Shown: positions 1 to 9,850, counted from the stretch's first letter. The stretch: 64,000 nucleotides of DNA from Kiritimatiellia bacterium (GCA_016296065.1 JAEDKA010000010.1:13154-77153); one strand, 5' to 3'. Made by a program: numbers and translations. The notes: generated by a model from the letters alone, not told the origin.

Positions 1-712
1 ACGATCCGTCCGAATAGCGGTAGACCTCGAGCGCGACCGTGTTTCGTCCAGGGCGGACGAGGTCGGTGATCTCGTACTCCGCGCTCGTTCGGCTGTCCTT
101 CGTGAAGCCGACGTACTTCCCGTTGATCCAGAGATAGTAGAAGGAATCGACGCCGTCGAGTTTCATGAACACGCGGTCGCCTTTCCAGTCGCGCGGCACT
201 TCAAAGTCGCGACGGTAGCTTCCGACGGGATTGCGCTCGGCGTAGGACGTGTATTCCTTCGGCGGCTCGGACATCACGTAAGGCGGGTCGAAGGCGAACG
301 GATACTTTATGTTCGTGTAGACCGGCGTCCCCCAACCGCCCTTCCCCGTCGCGCCCATTGCCTGCCAGCTGCATGGCACCTTTATCGTCGCCCAACCGGA
401 GACGTCGTATTCCGGCTTTTCGAATCCGACAGGACGCAGCGACGGCTCCTTGACCCAGTTGAACTTCCATTCCGTCTCGGAATCGAGGCAAATCTGCCGC
501 GAGGACTTCCACGGCAAAATGGCAAGCGCGGCGCGCTCGTCTGCAAAGGGCGCGAACGCGGCGCGCGTAGGCTCGCGTCCGAAGCTCATGCGCGTAAAGT
601 CCTGCCATTCACCGCCGTCCGGCGCTGATTCCCTCGCTGCGGTTCCACCCGCAAGTCCGTTTGCCGCTAAAAGCGCAACGACGGCCATTGTCGTGAATTT
701 GCTCTTGCTCAT
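1..712 (-). CDS. LacZ-like GH2 beta-galactosidase, N-terminal part (runs off the window)
   Basis: The frame opens with ATG at 712 and stays open to base 1, giving the first 237 residues of a protein whose catalytic part lies outside the window. It starts with a signal peptide (MSKSKFTTMAVVALLAANG). The rest is the N-terminal jelly-roll of GH2 beta-galactosidases, with YDVSGWATIKVPCSWQ near residue 100, a YRRDFEVP strand, and MKLDGVDSFYYLWING-KYVG followed by EYEITDLVRPGRNTVALEV. This is the LacZ layout. It is last in a run of minus-strand glycosidases, 89 nt after the GH43-like/GH2 gene, and probably removes terminal galactose or a related sugar in the periplasm. Family membership is clear; exact substrate cannot be told. 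Confidence 0.85.
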   Translation of the reverse strand, partial: MSKSKFTTMAVVALLAANGLAGGTAARESAPDGGEWQDFTRMSFGREPTRAAFAPFADERAALAILPWKSSRQICLDSETEWKFNWVKEPSLRPVGFEKPEYDVSGWATIKVPCSWQAMGATGKGGWGTPVYTNIKYPFAFDPPYVMSEPPKEYTSYAERNPVGSYRRDFEVPRDWKGDRVFMKLDGVDSFYYLWINGKYVGFTKDSRTSAEYEITDLVRPGRNTVALEVYRYSDGS

Positions 713-801
713 GGCGTTGTCTCTTATTTGCTACTTCAGTCTCACCAAAGACTCTTTGCGGACGCTTCTGCGGCCGGCACTACCCGCACGGGCGGGGGGC
801 G

Positions 802-3800
802 TCAGTCGAACTCGGCACGTCCTGCGTCAACGCCGTCGGCGGAAGCGCAAAGGGTGACCTTGCCCTTGCCCGTGCGGCGGAGGAAGAGCCCTGCGCGGCC
901 ATGGCAGAGCGGATGGGACGACGTATCCTTGAAGCTGTCGAGTCCTCGCGGATCGGAATTGCCGACTGCGACGATCTCGGCAGGACCGTCAACCTTGAAC
1001 GACACGCGGCGGTTGTCGCGCGGAATCTGCGTGCCCTTCTCGTCCGCAAGCGTCACCTTGACAAAGACGAACGCCTTGCCGTCTTCCGGCAAAGTCGTGG
1101 ATTCAGGCATCAACAAGACTTTTTTCGCAGCGCCCGCCGTGCGCAGCGTCTCCTCGCCCAGCTTCTTTCCGTCCTTGCCGTAGGCAACGACCTTCACTTC
1201 GCCTGGCTGATATACGACATTGTCCCAAACCAAGCGATAGCGCGGCAGAACTGCGTAGTAGCCGTTGTCAGCCGACGCATTGTGGTCCTTCCTGCGGCGT
1301 CCCTGTGAGACTCCGTTGACGAATAGCTCCGCCTCTTCCGCGCTCGTGTAGACGTAGACGGGAAGGACCTTGCCGACGCGCTCCGGGAACGTCCAGTTGT
1401 CGGGAACGAAGTGGAGCGTAAAATCTTTCTTGTTCCAGTAGGAGCGGTAGAGATAGAAGCGATCTTTCGGGAGCGCAAGGAGATCGCACGCGCCGAAATA
1501 GGAGCTGCGCGCCTCGCCGGCCTTGCGCACGCTTTCGGGACACGACCAGCCGCCGTAGGGAGTCGGCTCGCCAAGGTAGTCGATGCCCGTCCACACGAAT
1601 TCTCCGCAGACATACGCATCCTTTTCCAGACGCTCGAACTCGATGTCCGCTATGTCGCACCAGTCCGCCGCGTTGCGGTCGTAGGAGTCGATTCCGATTT
1701 CCTTGACCGCAAAGTCGATGCGGTTCGTCGGAAGACGGTCCGCATAGAAACCGTATTCGGAAACCGCAGACGCCGACTCGGAATAGAGGACGGGCTTGTC
1801 GGGATGAGTCTTCTTCACGTCCTGATACGAGCGGCGGTAGTTCCATCCCGTGATGTCGAGATTTACGAAATCGCCGCGCGTCGCGCCCTTCTCGTGGCAG
1901 CAGGCGATTCCGACCGCGCGCGTCGCGTCGACGGAGCGAACCGCGTTGCGGAAGCGCGTGCAGCGCTCGGCCGTCGTGCCGTGTGCGGGCGAATGCGCCC
2001 ACTCGTCCTTGCGCGACTCGAACCCGCCGCCGGTCGGGATCTCGTTGCCGATGGACCACACGAAGACGCACGGATGGTTGCGGTCGCGGCGTACGTGGTC
2101 CTTCAGGTTCTCTTCGACGAACTGCTCAAGCGGCTCGTCCCTGCGTCCCGCCGTCCAGTTCCACTTGTCGAAGCACTCGTCCCAGACGAAAAGCCCCATC
2201 TCGTCGCAGAGGTCGAGCATCTCCGGGGCGGGCGGATTGTGCGATGTGCGGATGGCGTTCACGCCCATGTCCTTCATGACGCGGAGCTGGCGGCGCATCG
2301 CGGACTTGTTGAACGCCATGCCGAGGATGCCGAGGTCGGAATGGAGGTTCGCGCCCTTTAGCTGGACATGCTCGCCGTTGAGGAAGAATCCCCTGTCGCC
2401 GTCGAAGCGGAAACTGCGGATTCCCGTGCGAACCGCAACGACGTCCTTCGCCATCTCGCCCTTCATGCCCACAGCGACCGTGTAGAGCTTGGCGTCGTCT
2501 TCCATCTGCCAGAGCTCAGGATTCTTCACGTCGAAAGACGCGGCAAACCCGCCCTTGCCGCATGCAGGAACGGTCAGCGACAGCTCTCGCTTTGCGACAA
2601 TCTTTCCGTTTGGCGCCTTAAGAGCAACTACGATCCTCGCGGGTTCGTCCTTGACGCGGCGACTCGTCACCTTGCCGCGGACTTCCACCGTTGCCTTGGC
2701 GGCGGAGGCGTCAGGCGTCGCAACCACTATGTCGTCTTGATCCATGTACAGCTCGTCGGTCTCGATCTTGCGGACGCGGCGGTAGAGTCCAGCCCCAGGA
2801 TACCAGCGCGAGATGAGCTTCGTCGTGTCGGCCTTGACGAGCACAGTGTTCTCGCCCCTGAAGACGTACGGCGTAATGTCCACTCGCATGCCGAGGTATC
2901 CGTACGCACGGTGTCCGCACGGCTGGTCGTTGACGTAGACCGTGCCGTCGCACATGATGCCGTCGAAGTCGAGGAAAATCCGCCGTCCCTCCGGCGGCAT
3001 CGGAAGGTTGAGCGTCTTGCGGTACCATCCTGTTCCAGACCACGGCAGTTTGGCGGTGCTCGCGTCGCCTTGCGGATGGAACGGACCCTCGATCGCCCAG
3101 TCGTGCGGAACGGAAACCGCCCGCCAGTTCTGCCGGTCGCGCGAAAACTCCCAGCCGTCGTTGAAGTCCTCGACAACGCGCCCCGAGTTCGAGACCGTGG
3201 ACGTCTCATTCACCCGCATCTCGCCGAAGAGAAGCCGTCCGCACTTCTCGCGCCCGAGAAGCTTCGCGAACGGACCAGAGAGCGCGACTGCGGGAAACTC
3301 GACGACAAGGTTGTCGCCGTCCGGCGAGAATCCCTTCGGCGCGACGCCTCCGCCCATCGAGACTTCGTCCGGCAAGCCGAAGCGCAGCGACTTGCGGTCG
3401 ATGTCGGCAATTGGATTGAAGCCCTTCTCCGCCCTGATGCGGACGCGGCAAGCGTCGGCGGCCGACTTGCGCGGCAGAAGCTCGAGGAGCCGGCCAGGAT
3501 TCAGTGGAATCGTGATGTTCTTCGAGCTGTGGGAGTCGGAGGCCTTGTCCTCCCACTTCGCGACGTCGATGACGGCGAAGTTCGCCTGGACTGCGCGTCC
3601 GTATTCGTCCTGGAAGACCTTCATGCGCTCGTACTTGAACCAGTTGTTCGTGACGGGGCCCGAGTCCGTGTCTACGACGGCAATGCCGGGCGTATACGCC
3701 TCGCCGGGGCGCGTCTCCCAGCTGACGCCGTCCGGAGAGACGAGGTGATAGGCGATCCGTCCCTTCCAGTCGTTCACGATCACGTTGTACTGCACGTGGT

Positions 3801-4548
3801 CTTTCCAGATGACTGGATCCTCGAAGGTGTCTATGTCGATGTTCGGGTAGATCGACTTGTCGGACTTCTTCGCGAACGGCTGGATTCCATCCGGACTGAT
3901 CCAGAGGTGTCCGTGGCGGCTGATCGCAAGAACGGAACCGTCGTCGCGTTCGCAGAAGGAGAAGTTCGAGTCGTCGCCCGTCCACTTGCCGTCCGTGCCG
4001 ACCATCGGCAGCTGTCCATCGCGCTTCCAGGGGCCATCCAGTGTGGGCGCGCGAAAGCAACCCCAGATCACGTAGATGCACCAGCTGCCGTCCGCGCAGC
4101 GGAACACCTCGGGATTATGTCCCTTGCCAAGAACCTCGATCGGCACGAACGGGCCTTCCTTCGAATCGGAAACCGCGTGGCAGACATCGGACTGCGCCCA
4201 GTAGAAATGGCCGTCTTTGGAATTCTCCGGCCAGCGCGCGACGAAAAGGTGGTACTTTCCCTTGTCGTCACGCCGGATGTTCCCGCCCCAATACGAGTGT
4301 TTCGCGTCCTCGATGCCGTTCTTGACGTCGCGCGGCTTCACGCCGTCCGCGCCCCAGCAGTCGGACGTGAGCGGCGCGATCGCCTTGGACGGTTCGAAGC
4401 GGTCCATGAACCGTCCGCCCCGGACGAGATTCGCCCATTCCGCCGGGCGCTCCCGCTCGACGACCTGGGCGATGGACTCGCACGCGCCCACAAGCGCGAT
4501 TGAAACGACTGCCGCGATTCTGACTGCGTTCGTGATTGTATTTCTCAT
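802..4548 (-). CDS. GH43-like propeller fused to GH2 beta-galactosidase, lipoprotein
   Basis: A protein of 1,248 residues with two parts. After a lipoprotein signal (MRNTITNAVRIAAVVSIALVGAC), residues about 50-370 look like a GH43-type five-bladed propeller (KYHLFVARWPENSKDGHFYW, GHNPEVFR, DTFEDPVIW). From about 460 to the end is a GH2 enzyme: sugar-binding domain (VSVPHDWAIEGPF), immunoglobulin-like domain, and TIM barrel with acid/base Glu near 836 (WSIGNE) and nucleophile Glu near 924 (YSES). The start at 4548 overlaps the upstream stop as ATGA and opens directly on the signal peptide; a longer start at 4569 is possible. An outer-envelope exo-glycosidase is likely. The activity of the propeller part is unknown. 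Confidence 0.88.
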   Translation of the reverse strand: MRNTITNAVRIAAVVSIALVGACESIAQVVERERPAEWANLVRGGRFMDRFEPSKAIAPLTSDCWGADGVKPRDVKNGIEDAKHSYWGGNIRRDDKGKYHLFVARWPENSKDGHFYWAQSDVCHAVSDSKEGPFVPIEVLGKGHNPEVFRCADGSWCIYVIWGCFRAPTLDGPWKRDGQLPMVGTDGKWTGDDSNFSFCERDDGSVLAISRHGHLWISPDGIQPFAKKSDKSIYPNIDIDTFEDPVIWKDHVQYNVIVNDWKGRIAYHLVSPDGVSWETRPGEAYTPGIAVVDTDSGPVTNNWFKYERMKVFQDEYGRAVQANFAVIDVAKWEDKASDSHSSKNITIPLNPGRLLELLPRKSAADACRVRIRAEKGFNPIADIDRKSLRFGLPDEVSMGGGVAPKGFSPDGDNLVVEFPAVALSGPFAKLLGREKCGRLLFGEMRVNETSTVSNSGRVVEDFNDGWEFSRDRQNWRAVSVPHDWAIEGPFHPQGDASTAKLPWSGTGWYRKTLNLPMPPEGRRIFLDFDGIMCDGTVYVNDQPCGHRAYGYLGMRVDITPYVFRGENTVLVKADTTKLISRWYPGAGLYRRVRKIETDELYMDQDDIVVATPDASAAKATVEVRGKVTSRRVKDEPARIVVALKAPNGKIVAKRELSLTVPACGKGGFAASFDVKNPELWQMEDDAKLYTVAVGMKGEMAKDVVAVRTGIRSFRFDGDRGFFLNGEHVQLKGANLHSDLGILGMAFNKSAMRRQLRVMKDMGVNAIRTSHNPPAPEMLDLCDEMGLFVWDECFDKWNWTAGRRDEPLEQFVEENLKDHVRRDRNHPCVFVWSIGNEIPTGGGFESRKDEWAHSPAHGTTAERCTRFRNAVRSVDATRAVGIACCHEKGATRGDFVNLDITGWNYRRSYQDVKKTHPDKPVLYSESASAVSEYGFYADRLPTNRIDFAVKEIGIDSYDRNAADWCDIADIEFERLEKDAYVCGEFVWTGIDYLGEPTPYGGWSCPESVRKAGEARSSYFGACDLLALPKDRFYLYRSYWNKKDFTLHFVPDNWTFPERVGKVLPVYVYTSAEEAELFVNGVSQGRRRKDHNASADNGYYAVLPRYRLVWDNVVYQPGEVKVVAYGKDGKKLGEETLRTAGAAKKVLLMPESTTLPEDGKAFVFVKVTLADEKGTQIPRDNRRVSFKVDGPAEIVAVGNSDPRGLDSFKDTSSHPLCHGRAGLFLRRTGKGKVTLCASADGVDAGRAEFD

Positions 4549-6482
4549 TGCCTTAGTCTCCATGTGCATTCATCGGATAGATTTGAAGCGGTTACGCGTA
4601 TGCGATTTGCGCCGGGCTTAAGGGAAACGCCGCGGAACACGACGGCGTTGATTTCATCCGGCGTTGCCGTTGCAATCTCCGCGCCGTTGACATCAAGCTT
4701 CACCGCGCCGACATTCGAGAACGCGACTACATCGGCAACGGAATTTGTCGTCGAAGCCATGCGCTTGCCGCAGAGATGGAGCATCGGCTCGGGATTCCAG
4801 TTTGCCTTGTAGAAGAAGTAGGCGTCCTTTGGCGTAGTTCGGTCCTGCGTGACGAGTCCCTTGTCGTTCACGCCCGCACAATCGCCTTCGTGCCGCGAAT
4901 CGGATGCGCAGTCGAACATCTGCCATGCGAACGAGCCCCACAGCTTCTCGTGCGCGGCAATGTCGCGGTAGCAGTCCATGTGGACCTTCGTCAGCACCTC
5001 TTCGTTGTGGACGAGCGCGTAGGGTCCGTGGTGCACCGCCGGATTCTCGTGGTGGTAGACGGAACCTCCGCCGCCGTATTCGGAAATTGCCAGCGTCGTG
5101 AGGTTGTTGACTTTCGCGAAGTCGTCCACCTGCGCCTTCATGGATCCCTCGAAATACCAGCCGGGGTATGTGTTGAGGCACACGTACTGAAGCGCGTTCA
5201 GCTTGCGCCGCCACCGCATGTTCGACGCGGCGACCACGGGACGCGACGGATCCTGCGCCTTGGCCTCGGCGACGAGCTTCGCCACCGGCTCCACCCAGAC
5301 ATCCTCCTCGGGGACCAGGTGTCCGTCGCCCTGCCTCTCGCAGTTATTGTAGAGCTCGTTCCACATCCCCCACCAGCAGACGCTCGGATGGTTGCGCCGC
5401 TGGGCAATCATCTCGCGAAGCATCGTCAGCGCGTTTTCCGTAAACGCCGTGTCCGAGCTGATTCGGTCGACAACGGGAATCTCGCTCCAGACCATCAATC
5501 CGTGCTTGTCGCACGCGTCAAGGAACGTCCTGCTCTGCGGATAGTGGCAAAGCCGTGCGCCGTCCGCGCCCATTGCGCGGATAAGCCGCACGTCGCGCTC
5601 TTCCTGCGCGGGCGAGACCTCCCAGCCCATGCCCGCGAGGTCCTGGTGCCGGTTGACGCCGCGCACCTTGCGCTTCACTCCGTTCAGGTAGAAGCCGTCC
5701 GCGCGCAGCTCTGCCGTGCGAAAGCCAAAAGTCTCCTCGACCGCGTCGCTCCACTCGCCCTTCCGCACCGTCACGCGAACCGTGTAGAGCTGCGGAGTTT
5801 CAGGCGACCAGAGGATTGGCGACGCAATGCTCTTCGGCGACCAGTCTATTGTCGCGTCGTCCGCGCCAGAGACATCCGCCTCGACGCGGACCATCCCATT
5901 GGTCTCCGCAAAGACGCGCACGCCTGATGCGCCGTCTATCGTTGGGTCGATGCACACGGGGTCGGTTTCGACGAGCCAAACCGAACGATAGAGTCCGCCG
6001 CACATCGAGAAGTCGCCCGAAGCCGGGGGTATCGCCGGATCGTATTCGTTGGAGACCTCGATCTCGAGCTTGTTCCCTGCGGACTTGAGCGCATCCGTCA
6101 CCTCGAAGCAGAAAGCCGTGAACGCGCCCTTGTGCGTTCCGACATCAACTCCATTTACGCGCACCGTCGCGACCTGCGACGCACCCTCGCAGCGGAGGAA
6201 GTAGCGCCGCCCCGGCATGGCGCCAGGAAGAGCCCTTGAATATACGCCCTTCCTCCGGGCGTAGCTTGGGGACGAAACGGAAGAATCCCCGCGCGGCGCG
6301 TCGAGTCCCTTCGGCCATCCGTCGGACGCGTCGAGCTTGTTCCAGCTGTTCGGCACGAGGACGGGCAGCCCGTCAAGCGTCCAGTCGTTCCCGTCGAGCG
6401 GCGTTACGACTCGGCCGGCATGTGCTTCCCGGACGGCTAACGCGAATGCAAGCGCCAATGCGGCTATGTACAGTGTTTTCAT
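4545..6482 (-). CDS. Secreted GH2 glycoside hydrolase
   Basis: 645 residues with a signal peptide ending at AHA-G (about residue 22). The GH2 layout is intact: sugar-binding domain with VRVNGVDVGTHKGAF, immunoglobulin-like domain ending FGFRTAELRADGFYLNG, and a TIM barrel beginning VRGVNRHQD. The acid/base Glu is about residue 376 (WWGMWNE) and the nucleophile Glu about 468 (AISEYGG). The C-terminus carries a short extra beta domain (VVAFSNVGAVKLDVNG). It lies 9 nt after the GH51 gene and overlaps the next GH2 gene by ATGA, so the three are almost certainly co-transcribed. Beta-galactosidase, beta-glucuronidase and beta-mannosidase are all possible; sequence alone does not decide. Confidence 0.9.
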   Translation of the reverse strand: MKTLYIAALALAFALAVREAHAGRVVTPLDGNDWTLDGLPVLVPNSWNKLDASDGWPKGLDAPRGDSSVSSPSYARRKGVYSRALPGAMPGRRYFLRCEGASQVATVRVNGVDVGTHKGAFTAFCFEVTDALKSAGNKLEIEVSNEYDPAIPPASGDFSMCGGLYRSVWLVETDPVCIDPTIDGASGVRVFAETNGMVRVEADVSGADDATIDWSPKSIASPILWSPETPQLYTVRVTVRKGEWSDAVEETFGFRTAELRADGFYLNGVKRKVRGVNRHQDLAGMGWEVSPAQEERDVRLIRAMGADGARLCHYPQSRTFLDACDKHGLMVWSEIPVVDRISSDTAFTENALTMLREMIAQRRNHPSVCWWGMWNELYNNCERQGDGHLVPEEDVWVEPVAKLVAEAKAQDPSRPVVAASNMRWRRKLNALQYVCLNTYPGWYFEGSMKAQVDDFAKVNNLTTLAISEYGGGGSVYHHENPAVHHGPYALVHNEEVLTKVHMDCYRDIAAHEKLWGSFAWQMFDCASDSRHEGDCAGVNDKGLVTQDRTTPKDAYFFYKANWNPEPMLHLCGKRMASTTNSVADVVAFSNVGAVKLDVNGAEIATATPDEINAVVFRGVSLKPGANRIRVTASNLSDECTWRLRQ

Positions 6483-6491
6483 TGTTGTCGT

Positions 6492-8504
6492 TCAGAATTC
6501 GATTACGGTAAGGGAGTAAGGTGGGAGTTCGCGTTCGAAATTCGGACCGATGCGCGACTCGCTGCTCTCCGGCTTCGCCTTCCTGTCGTCGTAGGCTCCT
6601 TTGAGCTCAAGTATCCGCGCCTTCGTCTCTTTCCTGACGCCGAGGGACGAAAGATCCGCCGCGAACGGCATCGCGAACGCCGTGGAGTTCACGAGCTTGA
6701 CGACTGTGGTCTTCCCCCGTCTGACGACGCTCGACGAGAAGCGGTTGTAGAAGCGCTGCGAGTCGTCCGGACCGAGCGCGCCCATCCTAGGCGACCCTTC
6801 GGCCGTGCGGGCCTTCCTGCCGGCGCTTCCGTCCGGAAGGACTATCTCCAGCTCGTGCGGCACGTACTTCTCGCCGCCGTAGTTGCCGAACAGCCACTGC
6901 ACCCAGTAGTCCGTTGTCAGCTCGACTTCGCCGTCGGTGAAGTATATGAGGTCCGGACTCCAGCGTATCTCCCCTTTCTTCGCGAAGAGCGGCGCATAGC
7001 TCGACATCTCGACGATGTCGCCGTTGCGCTCGAGGTTCGTGAGGTGGATCGCCAGAGCGAGCGCGGTCTCCATGTCGTTGACGCGTCCCTCCTTGTGCGC
7101 GGCGTATTCGCCTGCGTAGACCTTCGGACCTTTCCTGTCGTAGTCGTCGTAGAACAACTGGTTGCCGTAGTACCAGCCGGGGCCGACGTAGTAGTGTTCG
7201 TCGACGATGTCGACCTTCAGCCGCTTCGCAAGCCGCCAGCCCTCCTCGTAGTCGCGCCCGCCGCACGACGGACCCGCTGTGCCGACGATCTTGATCTTCG
7301 GATACTTCGCGCGTACCGCTTTGTATATTCTCGTGAAGCCGCGCTCGAAGTAGTCGTTAACGTCCTCCTCGTTGCCGAGTCCGATGTACTTGAGTCCGAA
7401 CGGCTTGGGATGCCCCATGTCCGCTCGCAGCTTCGCCCATTTCGACTTCTTCGGATCGCCGTTCGCGAACTCAACGAGATCGAGCGTGTCCGCGACAAGC
7501 TGGTCGAGCTCCGCGTCGGTCATCGCTATCTGCGGATTCGGACACGTCACGCCCGCCGGAAGGATCGGCAGCGCGTCCGCACCGATGTCCTCGCAAAGCT
7601 GGAAGTATTCGTAGTAGCCAAGCGCGAAGTCCTGGAATCCGCCCCAGTTGAAGTTGGGCTTGCCTTTCCGCTCCGAAAGCGGGCCCACCGTCTCCTTCCA
7701 GTGGTACATCGACTTGAAGTCGCGGGCGTGCACGATGCATCCCCCCGGGAAACGCACGAAGCGCGGCTTCAGGGCCGAGAGCGCCTCGCCGATGTCCTTG
7801 CGAAATCCGTGTCCCTTGTACGTCCCGACATGGTTCGTGGAGTACACCTCGTGAGAGCTGTTGATGTCCTCGAAGAAAATTCCGATGAGGTTGCGGGATA
7901 TCGGATAGGCGGGCTTCTTCGAGAACTTCAGCCGCAGGCCCGGCTTCGCCGCGCGAACAGCCTCGCCGTAGCGCTGCTCGTCGTCCTTCGCGCTGTCGAG
8001 CGTGAAGTGCCAGGGGCAGCCGGGATGCCACTCGGACTTCCCGAGCTTCTCGACCTGCGTCTTCGTGAGCCGCCATATACCGCTTCCCTCGCGCGCCTTC
8101 TTCATCCGCGCGCGGTCAAGGTCATTGTCCACCCAGTTCTGCCGCCCCCAGTCCGTAAGGTTGTCCTTCCCCCAGCTGACTGCGTGGCAGTCCTTGCCGC
8201 CTTCGGGGCGGTCCTTGTAGTAGACGTGCCACGTTCCGTCGTCGTCATGGTACAGGACCGGATCGAGCAGGTTCTTCTCGCCCCAGTTGCCGAGGTTGGA
8301 ATGGGTGAACACCCTGTCGCGACCGGCGGCGTCACGCCACTCGCCGCCGTTCGTTCGGATCTTCAGCATCAAACCGCCGCGTCCGTCCGGATGCTGCGCC
8401 GCCTTGATCTCGACAATGTCCTCCGCGGCGGATTCGCCGCGTGCGCATACCGATGAAACGACGGCTAATGCGGCCGCCACACCAAGTGCAGTCATTTTTT
8501 TCAT
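6492..8504 (-). CDS. GH51 alpha-L-arabinofuranosidase with GH43-like N-terminal segment
   Basis: 670 residues, signal peptide MKKMTALGVAAALAVVSSVCA. Residues about 60-165 resemble a fragment of a GH43-type propeller (LLDPVLYHDDDGTWHVYY). The GH51 catalytic domain then starts at NLIGIFFEDINSS, with acid/base Glu about 379 (GLGNEE) and nucleophile Glu about 466 (VYAGEY). The all-beta C-terminal domain ends the protein (PYSLTVIEF). It would remove arabinofuranosyl side chains from arabinoxylan or pectin in the periplasm. The start at 8504 is six nt downstream of TATAAT with no Shine-Dalgarno sequence, so the mRNA is probably leaderless. It is the first gene of the glycosidase run. Confidence 0.92.
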   Translation of the reverse strand: MKKMTALGVAAALAVVSSVCARGESAAEDIVEIKAAQHPDGRGGLMLKIRTNGGEWRDAAGRDRVFTHSNLGNWGEKNLLDPVLYHDDDGTWHVYYKDRPEGGKDCHAVSWGKDNLTDWGRQNWVDNDLDRARMKKAREGSGIWRLTKTQVEKLGKSEWHPGCPWHFTLDSAKDDEQRYGEAVRAAKPGLRLKFSKKPAYPISRNLIGIFFEDINSSHEVYSTNHVGTYKGHGFRKDIGEALSALKPRFVRFPGGCIVHARDFKSMYHWKETVGPLSERKGKPNFNWGGFQDFALGYYEYFQLCEDIGADALPILPAGVTCPNPQIAMTDAELDQLVADTLDLVEFANGDPKKSKWAKLRADMGHPKPFGLKYIGLGNEEDVNDYFERGFTRIYKAVRAKYPKIKIVGTAGPSCGGRDYEEGWRLAKRLKVDIVDEHYYVGPGWYYGNQLFYDDYDRKGPKVYAGEYAAHKEGRVNDMETALALAIHLTNLERNGDIVEMSSYAPLFAKKGEIRWSPDLIYFTDGEVELTTDYWVQWLFGNYGGEKYVPHELEIVLPDGSAGRKARTAEGSPRMGALGPDDSQRFYNRFSSSVVRRGKTTVVKLVNSTAFAMPFAADLSSLGVRKETKARILELKGAYDDRKAKPESSESRIGPNFERELPPYSLTVIEF

Positions 8505-8540
8505 GCCGCCATTATACCATCCGTCCACCACCCGGGACAA
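8505..8540 (-). promoter_or_regulatory. Promoter of the GH51 glycosidase operon
   Basis: On the minus strand an extended -10, TGGTATAAT (hexamer 8516-8511), ends six nt before the GH51 ATG. A TTGTCC-like -35 lies 18 nt further upstream. Transcription from this site would begin at or within one base of the start codon. Confidence 0.65.
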
Positions 8541-8680
8541 TCACCCGATAGGGCGGGGACGCGCCGGGGACAGTCCCCGGAGTTTTCAAATGTTGCACAA
8601 GGCCTGGCCCCGACGGGGCCCTATGATCTCGCCCACATGGAGACGCGGCTTCCAGCCGCGTCACAGGTTTCATACTCCGC
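8541..8680. repeat. Intergenic palindromes (REP-like)
   Basis: This gap between two minus-strand genes holds three dyads. 8566-8578 is GGGGACAGTCCCC, also found five times in folP and in variant form at 32407-32419. 8610-8624 is GGCCCCGACGGGGCC. 8642-8662 has arms GACGCGGCT and AGCCGCGTC around TCC, a family also seen at 18078-18096 and 27139-27161. They may act as a terminator for the upstream esterase, but none has a T-run. Confidence 0.6.
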
Positions 8681-9814
8681 CTACAGAAGTTCCGACATGC
8701 GCTTGGCGAACACGCGGCCCATATGCACCGAGCCGTAGTCGTTCGGATGTATGTAGTCGTGCGTCGCCTCTCCGTCCGTGGGCAGCATTCCGTCGCACGG
8801 TAGATAGTGCAGCTTTCCATCGAGCGCTCCGGCGGACTTCATCTCCTCGTACACGCCCTTCAGCGCCGCGTTTGGTCCGAACCTGAAGCCAGACGCCTCC
8901 GGCCCCTCGCAGAGGAGGATCGGAACATCCGGACGCAGCGAGTGGAGCCTTTCGAGAAACGGCTTCGCCCTCTCGCGGATGATCTTCTCGTCGCAGTTCC
9001 ACACGGTGTCGACCACATAGAGCGCCGCGTCGGACACAGCCATGACATCCGCCATCTCTATCTCGAGCCGCGCACTGCCGGAGAAGCCGAGGTTCACGTA
9101 AGGGATGTCCAGCGCGCGCGCGGCTAGCGCCGTGAACATGAGCCCCGGACGCGACGCGCAGCCTCCGTGCACGAGCGAGGTGCCGTAGTGCACCACGGGC
9201 TTAGTCCTCCCGTCAGCGTGGCTCGCGGGCGCGAGCTTCGAGCCGGACGCCACGCCTATGCGCACCCATTTCAGGTTGGCGCGGATAGGAAGATACACGA
9301 GTACCTGGCGGAGACCGCTTCCGGGGAGGTCGGCGCGCGTCTCGTCCCATGCCGCGGCCTTGCCCGTCGCCTCGTCGATGACGCTGCCGAGGCGCCCGTT
9401 CTTGACGAAGCGCCATCCGTCCGCCCCGCGGGCGTAGATGTCGACGCCGTACATCCCCTGTCGCGGAATGTACGGATCCTGGTGCGACTTCTGCTCGCAC
9501 TCCCAGCGCACTCCGATCTTGGAGGAGTCGGTCTCGAGGAAGAAGTAGTGCCCGGTGGAGTTGTGCCCCATCGCGCGGACGCTCTGCGGGACCTTCTCCG
9601 CGAGCGCGGCGGGGATGCGTCCAAACGGCGTCTCCGTTTCGGGACAGACCTTCGACTCCATCGGCAGCTTCGCCGCGTCTATCCAGACCATTCCGTCCGC
9701 AGACGCCATCGCCGTGTCCGCCGCGATGCGGGAATCAAACTTCGACACGTCGGCGCGAACGCAGAGCGCCGCCGCCGCCACAATCATCACAATACAAGGC
9801 TTCATCATGTTCAT
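8681..9814 (-). CDS. SGNH/GDSL esterase with GxDLY domain
   Basis: 377 residues, signal peptide MNMMKPCIVMIVAAAALCVRA. The first half matches the GxDLY all-beta domain (GMYGVDIYARGADGW). The second is an SGNH hydrolase: Ser about 213 in YGTSLVHGG, Gly in NLGFSGS, Asn in TVWNCD, and the Asp/His pair at 353/356 in DYIHPND. Such proteins are secreted carbohydrate deacetylases. Beside arabinofuranosidase and galactosidase genes it would remove acetyl groups that block backbone cleavage. It has its own promoter (TTGACT, 18-nt spacer, TATAAT) six nt before ATG, so it is transcribed apart from the glycosidase run and is probably leaderless. Confidence 0.88.
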   Translation of the reverse strand: MNMMKPCIVMIVAAAALCVRADVSKFDSRIAADTAMASADGMVWIDAAKLPMESKVCPETETPFGRIPAALAEKVPQSVRAMGHNSTGHYFFLETDSSKIGVRWECEQKSHQDPYIPRQGMYGVDIYARGADGWRFVKNGRLGSVIDEATGKAAAWDETRADLPGSGLRQVLVYLPIRANLKWVRIGVASGSKLAPASHADGRTKPVVHYGTSLVHGGCASRPGLMFTALAARALDIPYVNLGFSGSARLEIEMADVMAVSDAALYVVDTVWNCDEKIIRERAKPFLERLHSLRPDVPILLCEGPEASGFRFGPNAALKGVYEEMKSAGALDGKLHYLPCDGMLPTDGEATHDYIHPNDYGSVHMGRVFAKRMSELL

Positions 9815-9850
9815 GCCGTTATTATATCCCATCGTCCGCGCCCGAGTCAA
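9815..9850 (-). promoter_or_regulatory. Promoter of the SGNH esterase gene
   Basis: This is the clearest sigma-70 promoter in the window: -35 TTGACT (9850-9845), 18-nt spacer, -10 TATAAT (9826-9821), then six nt to the ATG at 9814. It predicts a leaderless transcript. Confidence 0.75.

Noticed and set aside
2368..4503. A 711-codon open frame on the plus strand opposite the GH43-like/GH2 gene
   Set aside because: It is antisense to a gene with clear domains and has no start signal or recognisable motif; long antisense frames are common at this GC content.
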